Positions 21,037 through 29,355 are shown, counted from the first letter of the stretch. The stretch is DNA of 64,000 bases from Planctomycetota bacterium (GCA_963205185.1 CAUJHZ010000030.1:1-64000); one strand, 5' to 3'. Numbers and translations are program-made. Notes: generated by a model not told the origin, from the sequence alone.

Positions 21037-21653
21037 TTGCCTCGCTTTCAGTGCCTCGCCTGCATCGAGCCGCCTGCCCGCAGCGCCGCCGGCACAGCCG
21101 CGCGTTCAGCATCGTCGAAGTGCTGCTGGCGATCTCGATCACGTCACTGCTGCTTACTTCGCTGCTCGCGGCGCTCTCGGCTTCGTTCCGCGCGTACCAG
21201 GCCACGACGGAGTCCGCCTCGCGCCACACGATCGCCCGGCTGACGATGCACCGCCTGCTGGCGCTGCTGCGCACCGGCACGCAGTTCGGTCCTTACCCGG
21301 CCAACGTCATCACGGACCCGATCATCCAATCCGACTACGTCGAGTTTGTCGCGGCGGACGGGACCTTTGTGCGCGTCGAGTACCGGCCGATCGAAGAGGC
21401 GCTCTACGTCATCGTCGATCCGACCGGAGAGGCGAACGAAGAGCTGCTGCTCACCGGCGTGGCGCCGGTTTATGACAGCGAAGGCGAGCGCGTGCCGCCG
21501 TTCACGCTGCAGTACGTCCGGGGGCCGCTGCTGTATCGCGCGACGGTCGATCTGCTGATCGCCGAAGATGATGCGGTGGATCTCGCGCTCGAAGGATCCG
21601 ACGTGCCCCCGCTGCGGATGGTGGCATCGACGATGCCGCGCAACAACATGTGA
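21033..21653 (+). CDS. Type IV pseudopilin (PilW/GspJ-like)
   Basis: A 206-residue protein with the prepilin-type segment RRHSRAFSIVEVLLAISITS: Phe at +1, Glu at +5 and a long hydrophobic helix. The -1 position is Ala instead of Gly, which prepilin peptidases sometimes tolerate. The remainder (YRPIEEALYVIVDPTGEANE) resembles GspJ/PilW minor pilins. It is the last gene of the pilus operon; its stop is followed by the convergent NeuD-like gene after 5 bases. Confidence 0.7.
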   Translation: MIASLSVPRLHRAACPQRRRHSRAFSIVEVLLAISITSLLLTSLLAALSASFRAYQATTESASRHTIARLTMHRLLALLRTGTQFGPYPANVITDPIIQSDYVEFVAADGTFVRVEYRPIEEALYVIVDPTGEANEELLLTGVAPVYDSEGERVPPFTLQYVRGPLLYRATVDLLIAEDDAVDLALEGSDVPPLRMVASTMPRNNM

Positions 21654-21658
21654 GTCGC

Positions 21659-22282
21659 TTACCCCTCGCGCGCCGGATTGCCGCAGACCGTGGTCTGGTC
21701 CGGTACATCGCGCGTGACCACCGCGCCGGCGCCGACCACCGCCCCGTCGCCGATGTTGCGGCCGGGCAGGATGCGACTTCCCAGGCCCACGAGCACGCGA
21801 ACGCCGGTGCGCACGGCTCCACACAGCGCCGCCCCGGGCGCGATGTGGCTCCAGTCGCCGACGACCGAATCGTGCTCCACGATGGCGCCGGAGTTGATGA
21901 TCACGCCCGTGCCGATCGTGGCGCCCGGATTGACAATGGCGCCGGGGCCGATGAACACGCCCGGACCGATGCTCACGCCGTGCCTGCTGATGATGGCGGA
22001 AGGATGGATCACGGTCGCGAGGCATTCCGGATCGCGGCCGTCGAGCATACCCAGCAGCAGCGCGCAGCGCGTGGCGTTGTCGCCGATGGCGGGCATGAAG
22101 CGCACTTCAGGTCCACACTCCCGCCAGGCGCGGATGGCGCCGAGTTGCGGCACATCCAGTTCGCGCAGCGGTGCGTCGGCCCGGTCATCGAGAAAGCCCT
22201 CGACCTTCAGCCCCGCTCGATCCGCTGTGTCGAATACGACTTTCGCGTGTCCGCCGCCGCCAACGAGGACCACCTGCTTCAC
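21659..22282 (-). CDS. NeuD/PglD-type sugar O- or N-acyltransferase
   Basis: A 207-residue protein. The N-terminal Rossmann-like unit MKQVVLVGGGGHAKVVFDTA (1-80) is followed by a left-handed beta-helix of hexapeptide repeats (GVSIGPGVFIGPGAIVNPGA, residues about 98-190), which is the NeuD/PglD architecture. Such enzymes transfer acetyl groups to nucleotide-activated amino sugars for glycans or sialic-acid-like sugars. The ATG overlaps the stop of the upstream membrane-protein gene (22279-22282), so they form a two-gene operon. The substrate is unknown. Confidence 0.85.
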   Translation of the reverse strand: MKQVVLVGGGGHAKVVFDTADRAGLKVEGFLDDRADAPLRELDVPQLGAIRAWRECGPEVRFMPAIGDNATRCALLLGMLDGRDPECLATVIHPSAIISRHGVSIGPGVFIGPGAIVNPGATIGTGVIINSGAIVEHDSVVGDWSHIAPGAALCGAVRTGVRVLVGLGSRILPGRNIGDGAVVGAGAVVTRDVPDQTTVCGNPAREG

Positions 22283-22782
22283 GGCATCGCCTCCGGATGG
22301 TGCGTCTGGTTCGCGTCCTCAACCGCCCGCTGACGCACCGGGCGGTACTTCTCTCCAATCGCAAGATCCCATTGCTCGTGACTGGCGTCGATCGCCACGT
22401 CGCGGAACTCGCTGCGACAGCGGTAGCACACGAGGCATTCTTTCGTGAAGACGTAGACGATCCGGTCGATCACCACCGCGGCGAGCAGGACGCACATCGA
22501 CCACAGCGCCTGCCCCCGGGCCAGCAGAATGACGCTGGTGATCGCTGCGGCAATCACCAGCATGAGCCCGAAGCGCTGCGGGAAGTCGCGCCGCCTGAAG
22601 ATCTCCCGGCAGCCGCACACCACGCATCGGCGCAGCCGGCCCTGCTCGTCGACCGCGTTGGCCCAGTTCAGATCGACCTCTCGGTCCGCCGGGCGCAGTC
22701 GGGCGCGCGGGGGCTGCGACGTCTCATCGACGACGGCGACGCCCTGCGGCTCCCGATCGAGATTGTTCACGGAGATGCGCAT
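22279..22782 (-). CDS. Membrane protein with CxxC pairs flanking two transmembrane helices
   Basis: A 167-residue protein. CVVCGC (about residues 53-58) precedes two hydrophobic helices (about 71-88 and 91-112), which are followed by ECLVCYRCRSEF (about 115-126). Two CxxC half-sites on either side of a helical hairpin would meet at the cytoplasmic face and could form one zinc-ribbon. No named family is recognised. It is translationally coupled to the NeuD-like gene downstream, and lies divergent from mqnA across about 90 bases. Confidence 0.6.
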   Translation of the reverse strand: MRISVNNLDREPQGVAVVDETSQPPRARLRPADREVDLNWANAVDEQGRLRRCVVCGCREIFRRRDFPQRFGLMLVIAAAITSVILLARGQALWSMCVLLAAVVIDRIVYVFTKECLVCYRCRSEFRDVAIDASHEQWDLAIGEKYRPVRQRAVEDANQTHHPEAMP

Positions 22783-22863
22783 GCTCGAAACACGTACATC
22801 CTAGACGCGCCTCCCGTCGGCTGCGGTCGGGCTCGCTCTGCGGGGGCGGGCCGTCGGGGAACC

Positions 22864-22869
22864 TACAGT
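22864..22869 (+). promoter_or_regulatory. Putative -10 box of a leaderless mqnA transcript
   Basis: TACAGT six bases before the mqnA ATG, with no Shine-Dalgarno between. Confidence 0.4.
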
Positions 22870-22875
22870 ACGTCC

Positions 22876-23709
22876 ATGAATGCGAATAAGGTTGCGCCCC
22901 GACACCGCTTCGGCGTGGTCAGTTTCCTCAACACGCTGCCGCTCATCGACGGCTTGGAGGGTCTTGCTGATCTTCAGCTCAAACCCGCCGTGCCCAGCGA
23001 TCTCATCCGCCTGCTCATGTCCGGGCAGGTCGAGGTGGCGCTGTGCTCGATCGTGGATTATCAACTGGCGCCCGAACCGCTGAAGATTGTGCCGGCGGGG
23101 CTGCTCGGCTGCGATGGCTCGACGATGACGGTGCGGCTCTTCAGCCAGACGCCGCTCGAACGAATAACGAGGATTCACTGCGACACCGACAGCCACACGT
23201 CTGTCATGCTTTTGAGGGTGCTGCTGCACGAGCGCCACGGCATCCAGCCTGAACTGGTCGAATTCGATGCCCGCCGGCACCGCACCGGCGCCGGCGAAGA
23301 TGTGCAGTGGCCGCAGGCCATGCTGCTCATCGGCGACAAAGTCGTCACGGATTCGACGCCCGCGATCCGCTATCCGTATCAACTCGATCTTGGCGCGGAG
23401 TGGAAGGAACTCACCGGCCTGCCGTTCGTGTTCGCCACCTGGCTGGCGCGCCGCGAGACCGATGCGTCAGCCATCGGCGCGGTGCTCGACCGCCAGCGCC
23501 GCCACAACAAGGAGCGCATCGAGGACATGCTTGCCAGACAGGCGCCTCAGCACGGTTGGCCGGTCGATCTCGCCCGCGCCTACGTCTGCGAGATGCTGCG
23601 CTTCGACTGGACCGACCAGATGGTCTGCGGCGTTGAGCGGTTCTTCGCACTGGCTCACTCCATGGGACTCATGGTGGAGAATCGCCCGCTCCTATTCGAG
23701 CGCGTATGA
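22876..23709 (+). CDS. mqnA: Chorismate dehydratase (menaquinone futalosine pathway)
   Basis: A 277-residue protein of the periplasmic-binding-protein-like fold. The N-terminus FGVVSFLNTLPLIDGL and later VALCSIVDYQLAPE, CDTDSHTSVMLLRVLLHE and LLIGDKVV are the MqnA signature. MqnA converts chorismate to 3-[(1-carboxyvinyl)oxy]benzoate, the first step of menaquinone synthesis by the futalosine route. Other mqn genes are not in the window. The ATG at 22876 is used; the longer open frame from 22171 runs antisense through the neighbouring operon and is not coding. Confidence 0.9.
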   Translation: MNANKVAPRHRFGVVSFLNTLPLIDGLEGLADLQLKPAVPSDLIRLLMSGQVEVALCSIVDYQLAPEPLKIVPAGLLGCDGSTMTVRLFSQTPLERITRIHCDTDSHTSVMLLRVLLHERHGIQPELVEFDARRHRTGAGEDVQWPQAMLLIGDKVVTDSTPAIRYPYQLDLGAEWKELTGLPFVFATWLARRETDASAIGAVLDRQRRHNKERIEDMLARQAPQHGWPVDLARAYVCEMLRFDWTDQMVCGVERFFALAHSMGLMVENRPLLFERV

Positions 23710-23738
23710 CCCGCGCGCGATCCCGGTGACGGTGCCCG

Positions 23739-25406
23739 ATGGCTCGACCTCCCCGCTTTACGATCTCGTCCCTGGCCGATCTGCTTTATGAACTGCGGTA
23801 TGCGCCCCCGGAGACGCTCTCGCGACAGATGCAGGCGGCCGAAAAACTGCTCAACGAGATCGAGCCTCAACGCAACTACCCGGATGATTACATTCGCTTT
23901 CGCATCACCGGTTTTCGCGGCGAGCGCAGCGAGGGCGCCCTGTTCGTCGGCTCAGCGCTCGTCGGCGACCTGGCCAAGTTCATCGAGAGGCTCAGCGCGG
24001 CTCTCGCCTGGAGCGCGCGTGACTACGCGCCGCGCACGCCGCTGCTGCCCGAGGAGGTCGCCAGGCGCTTCAGCGTCAGCGCCGTTACGCTGCATCGCTA
24101 TCGCAAGGAGGGACTTGTGGCTCATCAGGTGCGGCTGGACGACGGCCGGCCCCGGCTCGTGTACTTCGCTGATGCGGTTGAGCGATTTGCAGCCGCCAGA
24201 CCCGTCCGCGTTGAGCATGCCGCCCGTTTCACCCGCATCGACGCCGACACCCGGCACCGCATCATCCGCCGCGCGCGCCGCTACGCCGGGTCGCTCGATT
24301 TGTCGCTCAACGAAGCGGCGCTTCGCCTGGCTCGACGGTTCGGCCGCAGCCACGAAGGCATAAGGCGGCTGCTGCAGCAGCATGACCGGCAGCATCCGGC
24401 CGAGGCCATCTTCGCTGATCACGGGCCGATGACCGAGCGGCAGCGCCGCCTCATATTGCGGGCGCACGATCGCGCCGTGCCGGCTGCCGAAGTGGCGCAG
24501 CGGGTGGGAAGATCCGTGAACACGATCTATCGCACGGCTCTCGAGCAGCGGGCCCAGCGGCTGCGCACGTGGCAGATCCGTGCGGTCGAACTGCCGACGT
24601 TTTCGCTGGAGGGTGCCGACGAAGTGATCCTGACCAGTGCCGTGGCCGCGCGCGACCTGCCGGTCGATCTCGGCACGGGCGGTGACTTTGCCGCGTGGAT
24701 TGATGCGGCGCCGAGCCTGCAGCTGGACGTCGAAGTGGAGCAGACGCAGTGCGTCGCCGCACTGCACTATCTTTTGTGGTCAGCGCAGCGCGTGATTGCG
24801 CGTCTCGATCGCCACCAGAGCCGCGCCGCAGAGATCGATCTCGCCGAAACGCGATTGCGCTGGGCGACGCGGCTCAAATTGAAACTGCTCGCCGGGCTGC
24901 GATCCAGCCTCATTTCTCACGTTGAGATTCACCTCGGCCGCAAACTTCGGCAATCGGCAACGACCGAGATCGAAGCGGCCTACCGGCTTATCGTGGCCGC
25001 CGCCCTGCGCGCCATCGACGCGTTCGACCCATCGCGGCAGGGACGGCTGAGCCAGGTGGCGGTGCACGCGCTGCGCAGCGATCTGGCCCGCCGCTCCGCG
25101 CCACCGTCCTCTTCCGTGGCCAGAGCGAGGCATGAGCAGGGTGGGATACGGCTGCCTGATCTCGGCGCGACCATCTACCCGTGGCGGGCCGTTCTCGAAC
25201 TGAACGCGAGAGCGCTGCAGGGCGCCGCGCGGCTCTCCGCGGACTCCCGCGAGATTCTGGCCGCCCGCTTCGGCTGGTCGGGCCAAGCGCCTCAGACCCA
25301 CGCCGCGATCGCCGCGGCGTCGGGCCGGCCAGTGCATCGCATCGTCGCCGCCGAGCAGCAGGCCCGCCGCCAACTTGCGCAAATTCTGCGCGAGTCTTCC
25401 TCCTGA
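23739..25406 (+). CDS. Divergent sigma-70-like protein with N-terminal helix-turn-helix segments
   Basis: A 555-residue basic, helical protein. Residues 101-152 (LPEEVARRFSVSAVTLHRYR) look like a MerR/excisionase winged helix-turn-helix. Two further HTH-like segments lie at about 193-213 (LRLARRFGRSHEGIRRLL) and 243-270 (RAVPAAEVAQRVGRSVNTIY). The C-terminal third resembles sigma-70 region 2 (about 385-450, with AAALRAIDAFDPSRQGRLSQ) and region 4 (about 498-550, with LSADSREILAARFGWSG and a degenerate recognition helix). The aromatic residues of region 2.3 used for promoter melting are missing. It may be an alternative sigma factor, an anti-sigma or a decayed regulator. It lies just upstream of the flagellar operon. 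Confidence 0.6.
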   Translation: MARPPRFTISSLADLLYELRYAPPETLSRQMQAAEKLLNEIEPQRNYPDDYIRFRITGFRGERSEGALFVGSALVGDLAKFIERLSAALAWSARDYAPRTPLLPEEVARRFSVSAVTLHRYRKEGLVAHQVRLDDGRPRLVYFADAVERFAAARPVRVEHAARFTRIDADTRHRIIRRARRYAGSLDLSLNEAALRLARRFGRSHEGIRRLLQQHDRQHPAEAIFADHGPMTERQRRLILRAHDRAVPAAEVAQRVGRSVNTIYRTALEQRAQRLRTWQIRAVELPTFSLEGADEVILTSAVAARDLPVDLGTGGDFAAWIDAAPSLQLDVEVEQTQCVAALHYLLWSAQRVIARLDRHQSRAAEIDLAETRLRWATRLKLKLLAGLRSSLISHVEIHLGRKLRQSATTEIEAAYRLIVAAALRAIDAFDPSRQGRLSQVAVHALRSDLARRSAPPSSSVARARHEQGGIRLPDLGATIYPWRAVLELNARALQGAARLSADSREILAARFGWSGQAPQTHAAIAAASGRPVHRIVAAEQQARRQLAQILRESSS

Positions 25407-25560
25407 GCTGATGTTCGAGACGCGCTTCACTCGACGTGGTCGTCGCGGCAGTTCTTGCGCATCTCTGGAGGTGCGTCGAGCCGGGGTGGCGCCGCAGTGC
25501 GGATCGTAAGTCGATTCTCTAACGTCAATTGCGCCAGATGCCCGGATCGTCATCCGCCGC

Positions 25561-25576
25561 GGCACGTTGGTTGCAC
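25561..25576 (+). promoter_or_regulatory. Sigma-54 promoter candidate for the flagellar operon
   Basis: GGCACGTTGGTTGCAC matches the -24/-12 consensus TGGCACG-N4-TTGC at all positions except the first T. The GG and GC dinucleotides are separated by exactly 10 bases, as required. Predicted transcription start near 25586, about 33 bases before the first ATG of the flagellar genes (25619), which has AGGAG before it. No enhancer-binding protein is encoded in the window. Confidence 0.6.
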
Positions 25577-25618
25577 TGAGTCGCCGGCAACGGTGAAGCA
25601 GGCAAGGAGTGCCGCATC

Positions 25619-25879
25619 ATGCTCGCGGATCGCATGGAGGCGATTGAAAACGAGCGCGGGCGAGTCAGCGAGATTCGCCGCCCATCAGAAGTCGCCCGGC
25701 TCGCACTGAGCGGGGCGCCGGTGCTGGGCGACAGCGCGCGGTCTGGAGAAGAACTCGCCCGCCGCATCATGCGGCTCGCATCGGTGGCGGCGGTGCTGCA
25801 TGCGGCCCGGGCGGCCGCTCAGCGGCGACAGGCGGATCCGGCGAAGGCGGCGGCGGACGAAGCGGAGGCGCGGTCATGA
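25619..25879 (+). CDS. Small hypothetical protein leading the flagellar operon
   Basis: An 86-residue, Arg/Ala-rich, largely helical protein (ERGRVSEIRRPSEVARLALS and EELARRIMRLASVAAVLHAA). The ATG has AGGAG about 9 bases upstream, and the stop overlaps the flgF start (25876-25879), so it is translated and coupled to flgF. It sits directly behind the sigma-54 promoter candidate. No family is recognised; a small flagellar regulator or assembly factor is only a guess from position. Confidence 0.6.
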   Translation: MLADRMEAIENERGRVSEIRRPSEVARLALSGAPVLGDSARSGEELARRIMRLASVAAVLHAARAAAQRRQADPAKAAADEAEARS

Positions 25880-26655
25880 ATTACGGCCTGTACACCGCCG
25901 CTTCGGGCATGCTCGTCAACATGTACCGCATCGACGTGATCGGCAACAACCTCGCCAACGTCAACACCACCGGATACAAGCCCGACGTGACCGCGTTTCG
26001 CTGGCGCGAGGCCGAGCGCATCGAAGGACGCGTCGGCAACGTGCCCGCGCACACGATGCTCGAACGCCTTGGCGGCGGAGTGCACGTCGCGCCGAACATC
26101 ACGCTCTTCAACGATGGCGATCTCGAAGAGACAAACAACCCGCTCGACCTGGCGCTCCAGGGCAAGGGCTTCTTCAAATACGCGACGGGGCGCGGCGAGG
26201 GCGCGGAGCGCATGCGATTCAGCCGCGACGGCCGCATGACCATCAGCAAGGACGGCTACCTCGTTCACGCCGGCACGGGAATGCGGGCGCTGGACGAGGG
26301 CGACAACCCGATTCAACTGCAGTCGACGGGCCAGGTCCAGATCCAGCCCGACGGCACGATCGAGCAGGCCGGCCTGCCGGTGGCGAAACTCGGAATCGTC
26401 GTCCCGCCGGATTTCAAGTCGCTTCGCAAGGCCGGCGAGAACATGTTCATTCTCGACAACGTGTCGCAGGAAAGCCTGCTCCCGGCGCGCGCGAGCGTCA
26501 AAGCCGGCTGGCTTGAGGGCAGCGCCGTGGACTCGATGGCCATGATGATGGAGCTGTCATCCGCGAACGGCGCCATCGCCGCCAACGCCCGCATGATCCA
26601 GATGAATGACGAACTGATGAACAACGCGATCAACCGCCTTGGCCGCGTGGCCTGA
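25876..26655 (+). CDS. flgF: Flagellar basal-body rod protein FlgF
   Basis: A 259-residue member of the rod/hook family. The N-terminal NYGLYTAASGMLVNMYRIDVI with NNLANVNTTGYK and the C-terminal coiled part (ANGAIAANARMIQMNDELMN) are the conserved self-assembling ends; the central portion NPLDLALQGKGFFK is the beta-domain start. It is taken as FlgF because a second, more FlgG-like paralogue follows 29 bases later. It builds the proximal rod. Confidence 0.88.
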   Translation: MNYGLYTAASGMLVNMYRIDVIGNNLANVNTTGYKPDVTAFRWREAERIEGRVGNVPAHTMLERLGGGVHVAPNITLFNDGDLEETNNPLDLALQGKGFFKYATGRGEGAERMRFSRDGRMTISKDGYLVHAGTGMRALDEGDNPIQLQSTGQVQIQPDGTIEQAGLPVAKLGIVVPPDFKSLRKAGENMFILDNVSQESLLPARASVKAGWLEGSAVDSMAMMMELSSANGAIAANARMIQMNDELMNNAINRLGRVA

Positions 26656-26684
26656 GGTCGGCGATCGGAGGAGTGTGAGCTTCC

Positions 26685-27494
26685 ATGTCAGTCATTGCCC
26701 TTCATTCCGCGGCGACGGGTCTGACCGCCCTGAACACCGAACTGGATGTCATCGCCAACAACCTGGCGAACCTGAACACCACCGGCTTCAAGGCCAGTCG
26801 CGCCAACTTCCAGGACCTGCTCTACATCGAGAAGAAGCAGGCCGGCGTGGAAAACCTCAATGGCGACCAGCGCCCCATCGGGCTCTACGTCGGCCTGGGC
26901 ACGCAGGTCTCGGGCACGCAGAAGAACTTCGAGATGGGGCCGGCCGAGCAGACCGGCCGCGAACTCGACATCCTTATCGAGGGCGCCGGCTTCCTGCAAG
27001 TGAAGATCGAAGACGATCGCGGCCGCGACGGGATCGGCTACACGCGCGCCGGCAACCTCACCCTCAACAGCCGCGGCGAACTCGTGCTTGCGACCGACCA
27101 GGGCCGTGTCCTCTATCCCGCGATCACCATTCCCGAAGATGCGCTGAGCATTTCAATCGGACTCAACGGCGTGGTGACGGTCGGCGAGCCGGGCGGAACG
27201 CAGACTGAAGTGGGGGAGATCGAATTGGCCACGTTCGTGAATCCAGCCGGACTCGAGGAGATCGGCGAGAACCTCTTCGTGGCGACTGAAGCGTCCGGCG
27301 TTCCGATCACGGGCCCTCCCACCGAAGAGAACCGCGGCGGCATTCGCCAGGGGTTCCTCGAAGGCTCCAACGTCGAGCCGGTGCGCGAACTGGTGCATCT
27401 CATCAAGAGCCAGCGCGCCTTCGAACTCAACGGCCAGGTGATCCGGGCTGCGGACGATGCGCTCCAGCAGGTGAATCAGCTTCACAGAAGGTAA
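26685..27494 (+). CDS. flgG: Flagellar distal rod protein FlgG
   Basis: A 269-residue rod protein. ALHSAATGLTALNTELDVIANNLANLNTTGFK begins the family pattern (quoted in two parts it is the typical FlgG opening with the DVIANNLANLNTTGFKASRA motif). Later come LDILIEGAGFLQVK, GYTRAGNLTLNSRGELV and the C-terminal QGFLEGSNVEPVRELVHLIK with SQRAFELNGQVI, all strongly FlgG. It forms the distal rod just below the hook. The start follows a GGAGGA-type ribosome-binding site. Confidence 0.93.
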   Translation: MSVIALHSAATGLTALNTELDVIANNLANLNTTGFKASRANFQDLLYIEKKQAGVENLNGDQRPIGLYVGLGTQVSGTQKNFEMGPAEQTGRELDILIEGAGFLQVKIEDDRGRDGIGYTRAGNLTLNSRGELVLATDQGRVLYPAITIPEDALSISIGLNGVVTVGEPGGTQTEVGEIELATFVNPAGLEEIGENLFVATEASGVPITGPPTEENRGGIRQGFLEGSNVEPVRELVHLIKSQRAFELNGQVIRAADDALQQVNQLHRR

Positions 27495-27501
27495 GTGAGT
27501 C

Positions 27502-28590
27502 ATGACTGACGCGAACTCGAAGTTCGTCGGAATCGTCCGCGTGTGCATAGCCGCAGCGGTCCTCGCATGCAGCGGGGGCGCGCTGGCGCAGGATCGAATC
27601 CTGCTGCGCGGGTCGGTGCGCCTGGATGCGGATCGGCTGGCTGTCTCGCTGGCGGATGTGGCGCAGCTCGAAGGCGACGTCGCGCAGGCGCTTGGAGAGG
27701 CCGTGGTCTTCGAAGCCAGCGAGCCGCCGGCCCGACCGGTGACGATCAGCCTCTCTGAGATCCGCCGCCGGCTCGACGAGCGCGGCGCCAATCTCGGCCT
27801 GCTCGCCCTGAGCGGACGCGACTGCGTGATCCGCTGGCGCGGGGCAGAGCCCGCCAAGCCGGCGCCGGCGCCGCAGGAGACCGTCCAAGCCCCCGCCGCG
27901 GCGACTGCGTTCGCCAGTGACTTCGTCGGCGAACCGACCGTGCGCGGCGCGATTGCGAATTACCTCGCCGGCGTCGTGCTCCGCTGCGAGCCCGCCGACC
28001 TTCAACTCACGTTTCGCGAATCCGAGCGCGATGAACTGGACCGGACGACATCGGGATTCGAACTCGAGATCAAGCCCCTGGCGTCGCGGCTCTCGGCGAC
28101 TATGCCGGTGCTTGTGAATTGCTTCAAAGGTGCACGCATTGTGCACAGCGCCCGCGTGACCGTTGACGTTGCGATGCGGCAGCGGGTGCTCGTGGTCCAG
28201 CGCTACGCAGCCCGCGGCGACATTCTCGGCGCCGGCGACGTGGTCGAAGACCTGCGCCTGCTTGAGCCGCAGGGCTCGCCCCCGCTGCGCCGCGTCGAAG
28301 AGGCGCTGGGATTGGAAGTCCGCGGCCGCCTGGTGCCGGGCCAGATTCTGTGCGAGAGCGACACGGTGTCGCAGATCATCGTCGCGCGCAACAGCGAAGT
28401 CACCATCCGCGCCAGGCACGGCCTGTTTGTGCTTCGCATGCGGGGCCGCGTGCTGCAGGACGCCCGGCTGGGCGAAGTCGTGCGCGTGCAGCGCATCACC
28501 GATCGTGTCGAACTCACCGGGACCGTCTGCGAGAACGGGGAGATCAGCGTTGACACCGGATTCGTCGATCGAGAGGAGACCGAGCGATGA
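27502..28590 (+). CDS. flgA: Flagellar P-ring chaperone FlgA
   Basis: A 362-residue exported protein with a signal peptide (about 1-30, ending GGALAQD). The C-terminal part (about 215-355) is the SAF/FlgA domain with VVQRYAARGDILGAGDVVED, GLEVRGRLVPGQILCE-like text and FVLRMRGRVLQDARLGEVV. It is longer than enterobacterial FlgA (about 219 residues) owing to an N-terminal extension. FlgA assists assembly of FlgI into the P-ring. It is coupled to flgH by a 4-base overlap. Confidence 0.85.
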   Translation: MTDANSKFVGIVRVCIAAAVLACSGGALAQDRILLRGSVRLDADRLAVSLADVAQLEGDVAQALGEAVVFEASEPPARPVTISLSEIRRRLDERGANLGLLALSGRDCVIRWRGAEPAKPAPAPQETVQAPAAATAFASDFVGEPTVRGAIANYLAGVVLRCEPADLQLTFRESERDELDRTTSGFELEIKPLASRLSATMPVLVNCFKGARIVHSARVTVDVAMRQRVLVVQRYAARGDILGAGDVVEDLRLLEPQGSPPLRRVEEALGLEVRGRLVPGQILCESDTVSQIIVARNSEVTIRARHGLFVLRMRGRVLQDARLGEVVRVQRITDRVELTGTVCENGEISVDTGFVDREETER

Positions 28591-29306
28591 ATGTCCGCTT
28601 CACTTATGGCACAGCAGCAGCGTTGTCGGCGACGTGCCTGTTGGTCGGAACCGCACCAGCGCAGGGCCAGAGCAGTTCGGTTCTCGCTCAGGCGCAGGCC
28701 AATCCTGCGCCACCGCCGCCTGCTGATGCCGATCCGGCCCTCTCGCTTCACGCCATTGCGTGGTTCACCGTGCCACAGCCTCAGCCCGTCGTGTGGCGCA
28801 AGCACGACCACGTGCAGATCATCATCCGCGAAACGAGCACGGCGCGCAGTTCGCAGGCGCTGGACACGTCCAAGGACTACGACCTTCAGGCGGAGATCAA
28901 GGACTTCCCGCAACTGACGATCAACGATCTGCTCGAAGGCATCCTCAAGGCAAGTGAGAACGCCAATCCCGCCAAACTCGACATCGCCTACAAGAACGAG
29001 TTCAAGGCCGACGGCAAGTATCTGCGCTCCGACGACTTCTCCGCCCGCGTCACGGCCGAGGTCATCGACGTGTGGCCCAACGGGCACCTCGTGCTCGAAG
29101 CGCGGACGTACGTGCAGACCGACCAGGAAACATCCACCATTCTGCTCTCGGGCGTGTGCGACCCCCAACTGGTCACGCCTGCGGGCACGATCCTGAGCAA
29201 CCAGCTTTTTGACCTTCGTGTGATCAAGATGCACGAAGGCCAACTGAAGAAGACCACCAAGAAGGGGCTCATCCCGCGCGTGCTCGAAACGATCTTTGCC
29301 TTCTGA
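28587..29306 (+). CDS. flgH: Flagellar L-ring protein FlgH
   Basis: A 239-residue protein with an N-terminal signal sequence and the FlgH core: KHDHVQIIIRETSTARSSQ, then FKADGKYLRSDDFSARVTAE, GHLVLEARTYVQTDQET and LSGVCDPQLVTPAGTILS. It forms the outer-membrane L-ring, so this organism has an outer membrane with a Gram-negative type basal body. The usual lipobox is not evident: the only early Cys is in ATCLLVGTAPAQG, which is not a canonical site. Coupled to flgA by overlap. Confidence 0.88.
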   Translation: MNVRFTYGTAAALSATCLLVGTAPAQGQSSSVLAQAQANPAPPPPADADPALSLHAIAWFTVPQPQPVVWRKHDHVQIIIRETSTARSSQALDTSKDYDLQAEIKDFPQLTINDLLEGILKASENANPAKLDIAYKNEFKADGKYLRSDDFSARVTAEVIDVWPNGHLVLEARTYVQTDQETSTILLSGVCDPQLVTPAGTILSNQLFDLRVIKMHEGQLKKTTKKGLIPRVLETIFAF

Positions 29307-29355
29307 TCGGCTGTTGAGAGAGGCGAGCGGCAGCGGCCGCGAGGAGATTCTGAAG

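Noticed and set aside
22171-22875. N-terminal extension of mqnA
   Set aside because: It runs antisense through the NeuD and membrane-protein genes and lacks homology; MqnA similarity begins just after the ATG at 22876.
25455-25709. 84-codon open frame before the flagellar operon
   Set aside because: It covers the sigma-54 candidate and overlaps the 86-residue gene in another frame; no ribosome-binding site and unlikely composition.
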